Translations under genes and position numbers: made by a program
Origin: Catellatospora tritici
GTDB lineage: Bacteria > Actinomycetota > Actinomycetes > Mycobacteriales > Micromonosporaceae
NCBI RefSeq assembly: GCF_019083965.1
Contig: NZ_JAHRCY010000012.1
Span: forward strand, 1-64,000
Reading direction: 5' to 3'
Length of the DNA: 64,000 nt
Notes under the pieces: generated by a model
Databases searched by the model: none
Told to the model about the DNA's origin: nothing
What the model saw: only the letters and a program-made list of their open reading frames with translations
Shown here: in pieces, positions 8,325 to 17,228 of the stretch
Layout: every line of letters begins with the position of its first letter
How positions within the stretch are numbered: position 1 is the first letter of the stretch

Positions 8325-9596
8325 TCAGCGCCCGGACGGGTCCTGCTCGGTGCCACGGTCCAGCGCGGCGGCGAGGACCAGCCGGACGGCGTATACGGCG
8401 CCGAACGCGGCCGCGCCGATCGTCGCGGCCGTGCCGGTGTCCGTGGAGGCGACATAGCCCGCCGCGAAGCCGCCCGCGCCGAGGACGATCGCGGCCGAGA
8501 TCCCGATCGGGTCGCCCGCCTGGCGGCCCAGCCGCCGCGCCCAGCCGACCGGGGCCGGGGCAACCCGGGTCGGTGCGGGCACCGGCACCGCGACGGTGGC
8601 CTGCTCGGACGCGGTCGACGGCAGGGCGGGCGCGGTTGCCGGCAGGGCGGGCGCGGTCACCGTCGCGGTGCCGGACCCGGGCCCGACCGGGGCGGGCAGC
8701 ACCGTGGTCGCCGCGTCGCTGCCCTCCCGCAGGGCGGTGCCCAGCGAGATCTCCGGCGCGGACCGGGTGGCGTGACCCAGCAGGCGCAGCAGGAGCTGCT
8801 CGGCGGTCGGGCGGGCGTGCTGGTCCTTGGCCAGGCTCTCCTGCACGATCTCGAGCAGCGGGCCGGACAGGTTCGCCAGGTCCGGCGGCTCGTGCAGCAC
8901 CCGGGCCATCACGGTGGCCAGCGAGTCGTGGCCGAACGGGCCCCGCCCCGAGGCGGCGAACGCGATCGTCGCCGCCCAACCGAACACGTCGCAGCTGGGG
9001 CCGACGTCGGTGTTCTGGAAACGCTCCGGCGCCATGTACGGCACCGTGCCCATCACGTTGCCGGTCAGCGTGTGCGTGCCCAGTGCCCGCGCGATGCCGA
9101 AGTCGATGACGCGTGGGCCGTCCAGTCCGAGGATCACGTTGTCGGGCTTCATGTCGCAGTGCACGATCCCGGCCTGGTGGATCGCGGCGAGCGCGGTCGC
9201 GGTGCCGACCGCGAGCCGGTAGAGCGCGTTGCCGGCGATCGGGCCGCGGTCGCGGACCTGCCGGTGCAGGGTCGGACCTTCGATGAACTCGCTGGCCACG
9301 TACGGCTGCTCGGCGTCCAGATCGGCGTGCAGGACCTGGGCGGTGCAGAACGCCGCGACCCGGCGGGCGGCCGCGATCTCCTTGCCGAACCGGGCCTTGG
9401 CCTTGGGGTCGTGCTCCAGGTCGATGCTGAGCATCTTGACCGCCACCTGCCGGTCGCCGCCGTCCACGCCCAGGTACACGACGCCCTGCCCGCCCTGCCC
9501 CAGCCGACCGAGCAGCCGGTATGGCCCGGCCGAGCGCGGGTCGCGAGTGGACAGCGGCGTCAGGTCGGGCCGTGGGGCATCGGTCGCCAACGCCAT
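8325..9596 (-). CDS. Serine/threonine protein kinase
   Basis: 423 residues. The N-terminal 270 or so form a complete Hanks-type kinase: glycine loop (GRLGQGGQGVVYLG), ATP-binding Lys (VAVKML), catalytic loop HCDMKPDN (Cys in place of the usual Arg of HRD), DFGIARAL and YMAPERF. A Pro/Ala/Thr-rich linker follows. Two hydrophobic segments near the C-terminus (about 350-410) anchor it in the membrane. HCD instead of HRD suggests activity that does not need activation-loop phosphorylation. The ATG at 9596 has GGGAGG just upstream. It forms an operon with the VWA protein. Confidence 0.9.
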   Translation of the reverse strand: MALATDAPRPDLTPLSTRDPRSAGPYRLLGRLGQGGQGVVYLGVDGGDRQVAVKMLSIDLEHDPKAKARFGKEIAAARRVAAFCTAQVLHADLDAEQPYVASEFIEGPTLHRQVRDRGPIAGNALYRLAVGTATALAAIHQAGIVHCDMKPDNVILGLDGPRVIDFGIARALGTHTLTGNVMGTVPYMAPERFQNTDVGPSCDVFGWAATIAFAASGRGPFGHDSLATVMARVLHEPPDLANLSGPLLEIVQESLAKDQHARPTAEQLLLRLLGHATRSAPEISLGTALREGSDAATTVLPAPVGPGSGTATVTAPALPATAPALPSTASEQATVAVPVPAPTRVAPAPVGWARRLGRQAGDPIGISAAIVLGAGGFAAGYVASTDTGTAATIGAAAFGAVYAVRLVLAAALDRGTEQDPSGR

Positions 9597-9827
9597 CAGC
9601 CTCCCTGGATCTCGATGATCAGCCACGCGCCGCAAGGATAGCGTCGGCTGTCCATCACGCCGCCGCACGGTTCGACTTGTCCATCCGCTGCGCGACTCGC
9701 CGGGCCGCGCCGCGGGGCCGCCACCGCCACACCGGGCCCCTGACGACGATCGATCGGCTGGTCGCAGGGTCGAGGCCGGTCGCGGGGGCGCCCCCGGCCG
9801 AGGCCGGTTGCCGCCATAATGGCCGCC

Positions 9828-10910
9828 ATGATCGAACGGGAGGCCGTCATCGTGGGCGGCGGAATCGGCGGGCTCGCCGCCGCCGTCGCGCTGCGTCGCG
9901 CGGGCTGGGAGGTGCGCGTGTTCGAGCGGGCACCCGAGTTCGGCGAGATCGGCGCGGGCCTGTCGCTGTGGCCGAACGCGCTGCGCGCGCTGGCCCGGCT
10001 CGGCCTGCACGAGCAGGTCCTCGCCCTCGGCACCGTCGAGGCGCACGGTGGCGTACGCGACCGGCGCGGCCGGTGGCTGTCGCGGACGTCGGCGGGTGAG
10101 GTCGAGCGGCGGTTCGGCCACCCGCTGGTCATCGTGCGCCGGGCCGACCTGCTGCGCGTCCTGCGCGAGGCGCTGCCCGACGACGCGCTGTGCGCGGGCA
10201 CCGAGATCACGCGGGTGCCGGACGCGCCACTGGTCGTCGCGGCCGACGGCGCCGCCAGCACCCTGCGCGAGCGGCTCTATCCCGGCCACCGGCCGCGCTA
10301 CGCCGGTTACACCGCCTGGCGCATGCTCACCCCGTTCCCCGCGCTCACCGAAGGCGCCGTCACCTGGGGCCACGGCGAACGCTTCGGGTTCACCCCGATG
10401 ACCGACGGCCTGGTCTACTGCTTCGCCACCGCCTCGGTGCCCCCGGGTTCCTTCGCCGACGACGAGTACGCCGAACTCCTGCGCCGCTTCGCCGGCTGGC
10501 CGCAGCCGATCCCGGCGCTGCTGGCCGCCACCGCGCCGCAGGCGGTGCTGCGCCACGACATCACCGACCTGCCACCGCTGCCGAGCTTCGTCCACGGCCG
10601 GGTCGCGTTCCTCGGCGACGCCGCGCACGCGATGACCCCCAACCTCGGCCAGGGCGCGTGCCAGGCCCTGGAGGACGCGGTGACGCTGGCCGCGTGCGTG
10701 TCCGAGCAGGGCATCCCCGCCGGTCTCGCCCGCTACGACCGGCTGCGCCGCCGACACACCCAGGCCGTCGTACGCCGGTCCCGGCGCCTGGGCCGCATCG
10801 GCCAGCTCTCCTGGCCACCGGCGGTGTACGCCCGGGACACCATGGCCCGCCTCGTCCCGGCGGAAATGACCCTCCGGGCGATGACCCCGATCCTGAACTG
10901 GGGAATGTGA
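9828..10910 (+). CDS. FAD-dependent monooxygenase (p-hydroxybenzoate hydroxylase family)
   Basis: 360 residues. It has the GxGxxG FAD motif (VGGGIGGLAAAVAL), a DG-type motif (VAADGAAS) and the GD motif (FLGDAAHAMTPNLGQGACQA) that define class A flavin monooxygenases. Such enzymes hydroxylate aromatic or similar substrates with NAD(P)H. A CATAAT box at 9815-9820 would place the transcript start at or next to this ATG, so a leaderless mRNA is likely; the ATG nine bases upstream overlaps the box. It overlaps the next gene by one base (TGATG). Confidence 0.85.
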   Translation: MIEREAVIVGGGIGGLAAAVALRRAGWEVRVFERAPEFGEIGAGLSLWPNALRALARLGLHEQVLALGTVEAHGGVRDRRGRWLSRTSAGEVERRFGHPLVIVRRADLLRVLREALPDDALCAGTEITRVPDAPLVVAADGAASTLRERLYPGHRPRYAGYTAWRMLTPFPALTEGAVTWGHGERFGFTPMTDGLVYCFATASVPPGSFADDEYAELLRRFAGWPQPIPALLAATAPQAVLRHDITDLPPLPSFVHGRVAFLGDAAHAMTPNLGQGACQALEDAVTLAACVSEQGIPAGLARYDRLRRRHTQAVVRRSRRLGRIGQLSWPPAVYARDTMARLVPAEMTLRAMTPILNWGM

Positions 10911-12379
10911 TGCCCGACTGGACCTATCACCCGCTGCGCCCGATCACCACCGCACTGTTGGGCGCACGCCGCTCGCAGCGGCTGGCCCTACGCGCACTCG
11001 GCACGCTCGCCGCGCGGCCCGCCGGTGCCCGCGCCATCGCCTGGGTGTTCGACCATCCACGGGTGCCCGAGGAGCTCGTGGGCCGCTTCGGCGCCTCGGT
11101 CCCGGCCGAGGTCGCCCGGGACGCGCGCCGGGCGCTCACGGTGCAGGGCGCGGGCGTCATCGAGGTACGCGAACCCGGCATCGACCCGGACGACGACGCG
11201 ATCCGGCTCACCGGCCCGTCCGTGGCCGACGCCGTCCGGGCCCTCGACGATCCGGCGGCGACCGTGCTGGCCATGCCGTCGGTCCTGCTCGCCGCCGGGC
11301 CGGGCTGGTTCCAGCGGGTCATCGAGGCACGCACGCCCACCTCGCCCGCCCCGACCTGGCGCGACGTCCCCGCCAACCCGCTGCGCTGGCCCGGCTGGCT
11401 CTGGGGTGTGCTCGTCGGGATCGGGATGATCCTCGCCGGACTCGTCGCGGCCGGGATCACCCTGGGACCGGTCCTGCTCTGGTACGACCGGACCTTCCTG
11501 GGCGCGGGCCGCACCGACCTGCACGCGGTCAACGACCACCTGGTGCACTTTCTGCAGCACGACCGCATCACCATGGCCGGGACGCTCGTGGCGACGGGCA
11601 TCCTCTACGTCGGACTGGCCGGGGGCGGCATCCGCCGGGGCTGGCCGTGGGCGCGTCGGGCCTACCTGGCCTCGGGCTTGGTGGGGTTCCCGACGCTGTT
11701 CTACTTCCTCGCCACCGGGTTCGTCGAGCCGCTGCACACGTTCGCCGCGATCGTGCTGTTCCCGATGTTCCTGGCCGCCGTGTGGCGGCGCCCCGCCCGG
11801 CCGCACTGGACGATCCGGCCGGAGGGCCCGATGGGGCAGCGTCGTCGGGGCCACGTGGGCCAGCTCCTGATGATCGCGACCGGGGTCGGGCTGTTCATCG
11901 GCGGCGCGGTCGTGTCGACTGTCGGGCTGACGGACGTATTCGTGCTGACGGACCTGGAGTTCCTGCGTACCGACGCCGGCCTGCTCGACGCCGCCAACGC
12001 GCACCTCGTGCCGTTCATCGCCCACGACCGGGCGGGCTTCGGCGGCGCGCTGATGGCCGCCGCGACGGCCATCACCCTGCTCAGCCTGTGGGGCTGGCGC
12101 CGCGGCGAGGCGTGGGTGTGGTGGACCCTGGCGACCGCCGCCACGGTCGGCTTCGCCCCCGCCGTCGTCGTCCACGCCGTCATCGGCTACACGAGCCTGC
12201 CCCACCTGGCACCGGTGCTCGTGGGCATCGTCCTCACCGCCACGGCGCTGGTGCTGGCCCGCCCGTTCTTGCACGCCACCGACCAGGCGACGGGCCGCTC
12301 CCGGTGGCGATTGCCGGTCGACCAGGGCATTGAAGAAATTGACCAGCCGCAAAACAATTCAGGTAAGACACCTTCATAG
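10910..12379 (+). CDS. Membrane protein with internal duplication
   Basis: 489 residues. The first 160 or so are soluble and Ala-rich; the rest contains about eight hydrophobic segments. Two halves of the membrane part repeat the motif HLVxFxxHDR (DHLVHFLQHDR and AHLVPFIAHDR), each followed by three helices and a final Pro/His helix. The family is not recognised. Translational coupling with the monooxygenase suggests a joint task, for example supply of quinone or lipid substrate. The tail (after about 455) becomes AT-rich and hydrophilic. Confidence 0.75.
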   Translation: MPDWTYHPLRPITTALLGARRSQRLALRALGTLAARPAGARAIAWVFDHPRVPEELVGRFGASVPAEVARDARRALTVQGAGVIEVREPGIDPDDDAIRLTGPSVADAVRALDDPAATVLAMPSVLLAAGPGWFQRVIEARTPTSPAPTWRDVPANPLRWPGWLWGVLVGIGMILAGLVAAGITLGPVLLWYDRTFLGAGRTDLHAVNDHLVHFLQHDRITMAGTLVATGILYVGLAGGGIRRGWPWARRAYLASGLVGFPTLFYFLATGFVEPLHTFAAIVLFPMFLAAVWRRPARPHWTIRPEGPMGQRRRGHVGQLLMIATGVGLFIGGAVVSTVGLTDVFVLTDLEFLRTDAGLLDAANAHLVPFIAHDRAGFGGALMAAATAITLLSLWGWRRGEAWVWWTLATAATVGFAPAVVVHAVIGYTSLPHLAPVLVGIVLTATALVLARPFLHATDQATGRSRWRLPVDQGIEEIDQPQNNSGKTPS

Positions 12380-12438
12380 ATAGATCTGCATACTATAAAT
12401 TCATGCCGTCAAGGTCCCTCGCCCCCGAGAGGTGCACG

Positions 12439-13077
12439 ATGATCGGCAACCCCGGCGCGCGCCGCCGAACGCTGCTGGCCGCGGCGGTCGGCCTGGCCGC
12501 GGCCCCCTTCGCGGCCAGCCCCGCCTTCGCCGCCGTACCCAAGGTCTACCTCGACCCCGGACACGGCGGCACCGACGCCGGTGCGGTCGCCAACGGCCTG
12601 CAGGAGAAGACCCTCACTCTCAACATCGCCCTGCAGACCCGCGACATCCTCAAGGCGAGCTGGAACGTCGACGTGCGCATGTCACGCACCACCGACATCA
12701 CGCGCAGCCTGGCCTACCGCACCGACGACGCCAACGCCTGGGGCGCGACGATCTTCGTCAGCATCCACATCAACGCCGGTGGCGGTACGGGCTTCGAGAG
12801 CTACCGCTATCCGGGCGTCGGCGCCACCACCCAGCGCCTGCAGAGCACGGTGCACTCCAACGTGCTCGCCCAGATGCGGACGATCTCCGCCATCACCGAC
12901 CGCGGCCTGAAGTCTGCCGACCTGCACGTGCTGCGCGAGAGCGCGATGCCCGCCGTGCTGACCGAGAACCTGTTCATCGACACGGTGGCCAACGCCAACC
13001 TGCTCAAGCGCGCCGACTTCATCACCGCGACCGCCCGCGGCCACGCCCAGGGCATCGCCGCGTTCCTGGGCCTCTGA
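12439..13077 (+). CDS. Secreted N-acetylmuramoyl-L-alanine amidase (Amidase_3)
   Basis: 212 residues. A twin-arginine-like signal (GARRRTLLAAAVG...) ending near FAAVP is followed by a single Amidase_3 domain. The zinc ligands His (DPGHGG), Glu (QEKTLTLN) and His (SIHINA) and the catalytic Glu (LTENLFI) are all present. It cleaves the peptide stem from murein. ATG 12439 is preceded by GAGAGG; an in-frame ATG at 12403 would spoil the signal peptide. The 60 bases before it are unusually AT-rich for this window and probably contain the promoter. Confidence 0.88.
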   Translation: MIGNPGARRRTLLAAAVGLAAAPFAASPAFAAVPKVYLDPGHGGTDAGAVANGLQEKTLTLNIALQTRDILKASWNVDVRMSRTTDITRSLAYRTDDANAWGATIFVSIHINAGGGTGFESYRYPGVGATTQRLQSTVHSNVLAQMRTISAITDRGLKSADLHVLRESAMPAVLTENLFIDTVANANLLKRADFITATARGHAQGIAAFLGL

Positions 13078-13090
13078 GCCCATCGGCGGT

Positions 13091-13151
13091 GATCGCCGTC
13101 CGCGGTCACGGCCTCGACCACAACACGAGGTCATGACCGCGGGCGGCGATC
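13091..13151. terminator. Bidirectional terminator hairpin
   Basis: Two 26-base arms (13091-13116 and 13126-13151) match at 23 positions around a 9-base loop. It lies between the ends of the convergent amidase and penicillin-binding protein genes. There is no T-run, as is common in high-GC actinobacteria. Confidence 0.7.
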
Positions 13152-13185
13152 GTCACTCACACCGACGCGGGTCGCGGACGACGGC

Positions 13186-15750
13186 TCAGTGGAAGTCCCC
13201 GGGGTCCTGGTCGGGAGCGGTCGGGAGCGGGGTCGGCGAGGCGCTGGCGCCCTGCCCTCCGCTCAGCGGCGACGGCACCGGGTCGGGGGCCTCGTCCGGA
13301 CAGAGCAGGTCGACCACACAGCCCGACGGAGACTTGCTGGGTGACGGGCTCGGGGAGGGTTCGACGCCGTCGCCGACGTCCTTGGTCGCGCCGAGTTTGC
13401 CGCCGGTGCCGTTGGCCAGCGGTTCGGGCGCGAGCTTCATGTTCGTGTGGGCGACGTTCATGAAGCCCTGCCAGATGTCGGCGGGCAGGCCGACGCTGAG
13501 GATGTTGCCGCCACCTCTGGCCTTGGGCATGTAGATGGGGTCGGAGGCGTTCTTGACGTTGCCGACCCAGATCGCCGCGGCGATCTGGGGGGTGTAGCCG
13601 ACCGTCCAGACGTTGGAGTTGCCGCCCTTGAGGGCCTTGCTCTCCCAGGTGCCGGTCTTCGCGGCGGCCTGGCGCCCGGTCAGCGGGTGGTAGTAGTAGC
13701 CCGGCATCTGTTTGAGCACGCCGGTGACCTCGTCCGCCACCTCGGTCCGGATGCGCCGCTCGCCGGTGACGACCTCGCCGGTGTTGGGCACCAGGTGGTA
13801 CTTGCCGGTCTGCTCGTCCTTCTTCTCGACCCGGACCACGAAGTGGGGCTTGTGGTAGATGCCGCGGTCGGCGAAGGTCGCCATGCCGGAGGCGTGGTCC
13901 AGCACGGTGATCGGGTACTGGCCGAAGCCGACCTGGTAGTCGAACGAAGCCCGGCTGATGTCGGTGGCGGGATCGTCGAGGTGGCGCGCCTTGCCGTCGA
14001 TGAGGGCCCACATGGTGTTGATCCCCGCGGCGTGCGCCATGGTGACGACCTTGTCAGGGCCGATCTTTTTGGCGATCTTGAAGAAGGGCACGTTCAGCGA
14101 CATCTTCGTGACCTCCTCCAGCGTGCACTTCCGCTTGCACTTGATGGCGCCCTGCGAGCGCCCGGCGTTCTCCACCTCGTACGGGCAGGCCTGGTACTTG
14201 TCGCAGTTCTTCCCCTTGCCCTCGGCCACGATCGGGGTCGGGTCCCAGGTGGACTTGAGCGAGATGCCCGCGTCGATCGCGGCGGCCAGCGCGTACACCT
14301 TGAACGACGACGCGGGCGGGTGGCCGCCGTCCTCCCAGATGGTGCCCTCGTTGATCTTTCCGGCGTAGTCGATGCCGGTGCCGTCGGCGCCGCCGTAGTA
14401 GGCCAGCACCCGCCCGTTGCTGGGGTCGATCGCCACCCCGGCCGCGATCACGTTCTTCGGGTACCCCTTGATCTTCGTGTCCTTGCCGTCCACCTCGTGG
14501 TCGACCGCCTTGACGACGTCGTTGACGCAGGTCCGCTTCTCGCCCTTGCCGGTGCACGTCTCCTTCCACTCGAACGTGCGGAACAGCTGCGCCTCCAGCG
14601 CCTTCTGCGCCCGGGAGTCGATCGTCGTGGTGATCCGATAGCCCTTGTCGCGCCAGTCCTGGATGCCCCACGCGGCCAGCTCCCGCTGCACGTACTTCTG
14701 GATCACGAAGCCGGTGCCGGTGCCCTGGATGCCGGTCTCGCCCGCGCTGGCCGAGTACTTGCGCAGCGATTTGTCCGGGTAGACCATGCCCGCCCGCTGC
14801 TGCGGGGTCAGTTTGCCCATCTCGACCATGTTGTCGAGCACGTAGCCCCAGCGGCTGCGGGCGGCGTCGGCGTTGAAGTGCGGATCGTAGCCCTTGGAGC
14901 CGTCGGCGTCGTTCGGCTCCGGCTGCTTGAGCACGGCACCGAGCACCGCGGCCTCCTCAACGGTCAGCCGGCTCGCCGACTTGCCGAAGTAGGCCTTGGC
15001 GGCCGCGCCGACGCCGGTGGAGGCCCGTCCGAACCATACGGTGTTGACGTAGTAGCCGAGGATCTCGTCCTTGGTGTGCTCCTGCTCCAGCCGCCGCGCC
15101 ATCACCGCCTCACGCAGCTTGCGGGCGTAGCTGACCTCCAGGTCCCGGGCCGCGTTGCGGGCGTACTGCTGGGTGATGGTGGAGGCGCCCTGGGTCTCGC
15201 CGCCGGTCAGGTTGTTCCACGCGGCGCGGGCCACACCCCACAGGTCGATGCCGCTGTGGGTGAAGAAGTTCTTGTCCTCGCCCGCGATCAGCGCCGACTT
15301 CACCTCGTCGGACAGGGTCGACATGGCGACGATCTCGCGGTTCTCCCCGCCCAGCTTGGCGATCCGCACCCCGTCGGCGGAGTACACGAAGGTGTTCTCG
15401 TTGGCGCTGAAGTCCGCGGGTTCGGGCACCGAGTCGTAGAAGTACGCGCCGCCGATCAGTCCGGCCCCGGCCAGCAGGATCAGCACCGCCAGCGACGCCA
15501 GCAGCAGGCTGCGCCACCGCCGCCTGCGCTTGCGGCCGCCCGGGGCGGTGCCCGTCGGCGGACGGCCGCCGTCGGATCCAGGCGGGAGTACGGCCGCACG
15601 GCCGACGCTCGCGCGTCCGATCGCACGGGGCGCCGCCGCCTCGGCGCCGGGACCATGCCGGTCCACGCCAGTCTCGTCGCCGGGGTTCGGACGCTGTCCG
15701 TCGGCAGGCGGCGGGGTGCGCCGCGAACGGGGCGTCGGGCGCGAGGTCAT
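13186..15750 (-). CDS. Bifunctional penicillin-binding protein (transglycosylase/transpeptidase)
   Basis: 854 residues. A Pro/Arg-rich cytoplasmic tail of about 75 residues is followed by one membrane helix. Next come the GT51 domain (catalytic Glu in AGEDKNFF; TITQQYARN) and the transpeptidase domain with SSFK (Ser-x-x-Lys), SLN (S-x-N) and KTGT motifs. A PASTA domain is absent; the C-terminus is a Ser/Pro tail with two Cys. It polymerises and crosslinks peptidoglycan. ATG 15750 is chosen over a start 34 codons upstream because the extra residues are low-complexity and lack a ribosome site. Confidence 0.9.
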   Translation of the reverse strand: MTSRPTPRSRRTPPPADGQRPNPGDETGVDRHGPGAEAAAPRAIGRASVGRAAVLPPGSDGGRPPTGTAPGGRKRRRRWRSLLLASLAVLILLAGAGLIGGAYFYDSVPEPADFSANENTFVYSADGVRIAKLGGENREIVAMSTLSDEVKSALIAGEDKNFFTHSGIDLWGVARAAWNNLTGGETQGASTITQQYARNAARDLEVSYARKLREAVMARRLEQEHTKDEILGYYVNTVWFGRASTGVGAAAKAYFGKSASRLTVEEAAVLGAVLKQPEPNDADGSKGYDPHFNADAARSRWGYVLDNMVEMGKLTPQQRAGMVYPDKSLRKYSASAGETGIQGTGTGFVIQKYVQRELAAWGIQDWRDKGYRITTTIDSRAQKALEAQLFRTFEWKETCTGKGEKRTCVNDVVKAVDHEVDGKDTKIKGYPKNVIAAGVAIDPSNGRVLAYYGGADGTGIDYAGKINEGTIWEDGGHPPASSFKVYALAAAIDAGISLKSTWDPTPIVAEGKGKNCDKYQACPYEVENAGRSQGAIKCKRKCTLEEVTKMSLNVPFFKIAKKIGPDKVVTMAHAAGINTMWALIDGKARHLDDPATDISRASFDYQVGFGQYPITVLDHASGMATFADRGIYHKPHFVVRVEKKDEQTGKYHLVPNTGEVVTGERRIRTEVADEVTGVLKQMPGYYYHPLTGRQAAAKTGTWESKALKGGNSNVWTVGYTPQIAAAIWVGNVKNASDPIYMPKARGGGNILSVGLPADIWQGFMNVAHTNMKLAPEPLANGTGGKLGATKDVGDGVEPSPSPSPSKSPSGCVVDLLCPDEAPDPVPSPLSGGQGASASPTPLPTAPDQDPGDFH

Positions 15751-15926
15751 CGGTCCACGCCCCTTCGCACACAACCGTCTGTGATCATTTCCGCTTCGCC
15801 TTCGGACCTGAATTGTCGGACTTTGCACCCTTCTAACGACGGATCCCGGCATACCGCTCTTCCCTCGAGCGCGGCCGACCGGCGTCCGAGCGGTTCGATC
15901 GATGCCACGAGCGGTACTTCAGCAGC

Positions 15927-16931
15927 TCAGGCGGCTGATGGCGAAGTGCGCAGGGACGGCTCGTCCGGCGCGGACGGCCCCAACACCACGGCGACGATCA
16001 CGGGTGAGGCAGCCTGGAGCCGCGCCTCCACCGCGCGCAACCGCACGGCGAGCAGCGACTCCACGTCGTCGCCGACGAGGTCGACCCGGCCGATGACCGA
16101 CACCATCAGCGGGCCGACGACCTCCACCCGCAGCGAGGTGACCCGGTCCACCTCCGGCTGGCGCGCCAGCAACTCGGCCACCGAGCCGATCACCCGTGGA
16201 TCGGCCTGCTGCCCGACCAGGAAGCGCCGATTCGAGTTGATCAGCACGAACGCCACCACGGTGAGCAGTACGCCGACCAGGATCGAGCCGATCGCGTCGG
16301 GCACGGCCGATCCGGTCACCTGGTGCGCCGCCAGACCCAGCGTGGCGATCACCAGGCCGATCAATGCCGCGGCGTCCTCGGCGAACACCGCGCGCAGCGT
16401 CGGGTCCGAGGTGGCCATCACGTGTTCGAGCAGGTCCCGATCAAGCAGCCGGGCCGCGGCCCGAGCCTGCCGGACCGACCGCAGATAGGACACCCCCTCC
16501 AGCACGAACGACACGGCCAGCACCGCGTATCCGATGGCGAAGTGCCCGGCCGGTTCGGGGTGCAGCAGTTCCTGCACGCCGTGGCTGACCGAGATCGCTC
16601 CGCCCGCGACGAACAGGCCGATGGCCGCGAACAGCGACCAGACGTAGGCCTCGCGGCCGTGGCCGAAGGGGTGCCCGGCGTCCGGTGGACGGGCGGCCCG
16701 GCGACCGGCGGCGACCAGGAACAGTTCGTTGCCGGTGTCCGCCCACGAGTGTGCGGCCTCGGCCGCCAGCGACGCCGAGCCGGTGATCACCGCGGCCGCC
16801 GACTTCGCCACCGCGATCAGGGCGTTTGCCACCAGCGCCACCACGACCGTGCGGACACTCTCCGAGGCCGGTTGGACCGCCCCCAGTTCCGGCCCGGGAC
16901 CGAGCGCCCCTGGACCAGCCTGGCCGGACAT
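15927..16931 (-). CDS. Cation diffusion facilitator family transporter
   Basis: 334 residues. It has six predicted membrane segments and the paired metal-site motifs of CDF proteins (AAHSWADTGNE in TM2, FAEDAAALIG in TM5), followed by a cytoplasmic ferredoxin-like domain with regular Val/Arg strands. It exports Zn, Co, Mn or Fe ions by proton antiport; the ion cannot be told from sequence. The ATG has AAGGGAG upstream. The next 297 bases to the right (16932-17228) show no gene. Confidence 0.87.
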   Translation of the reverse strand: MSGQAGPGALGPGPELGAVQPASESVRTVVVALVANALIAVAKSAAAVITGSASLAAEAAHSWADTGNELFLVAAGRRAARPPDAGHPFGHGREAYVWSLFAAIGLFVAGGAISVSHGVQELLHPEPAGHFAIGYAVLAVSFVLEGVSYLRSVRQARAAARLLDRDLLEHVMATSDPTLRAVFAEDAAALIGLVIATLGLAAHQVTGSAVPDAIGSILVGVLLTVVAFVLINSNRRFLVGQQADPRVIGSVAELLARQPEVDRVTSLRVEVVGPLMVSVIGRVDLVGDDVESLLAVRLRAVEARLQAASPVIVAVVLGPSAPDEPSLRTSPSAA

Positions 16932-17228
16932 CGCTCCACTCCCTTCGACAGCCCTGCCGATGACCTACCCGGCCGCGATCGTGCATCACCCTGACTGTGC
17001 GCCAGAGCCGGCCGAGGAAGGAACTCGAGGGGGTGCCGCGCAGGCGGACAGTCTAAATCATCCGGTATGACCTGATAGAACCCTGCTGGCCCGGTGCGGC
17101 CGCACCCGTTGCCCGCGGAGCTTGACGGTGAGTCAAGGCCCCCGGCCGGGTGGCCTGCCCGTTTCGGCAAGGCCACCGGCCACGGAAGCTTGGATACCGG
17201 ACCGCGCCGGTCGCATCCGGTCCGGCCG

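Noticed and set aside
6447..9641. Open frame of 1064 codons on the plus strand
   Set aside because: Antisense shadow of the VWA protein and kinase genes; Arg/Gly/Val-rich composition with no domain.
13447..16488. Open frame of 1013 codons on the plus strand
   Set aside because: Shadow of the penicillin-binding protein and CDF transporter; no recognisable motif.
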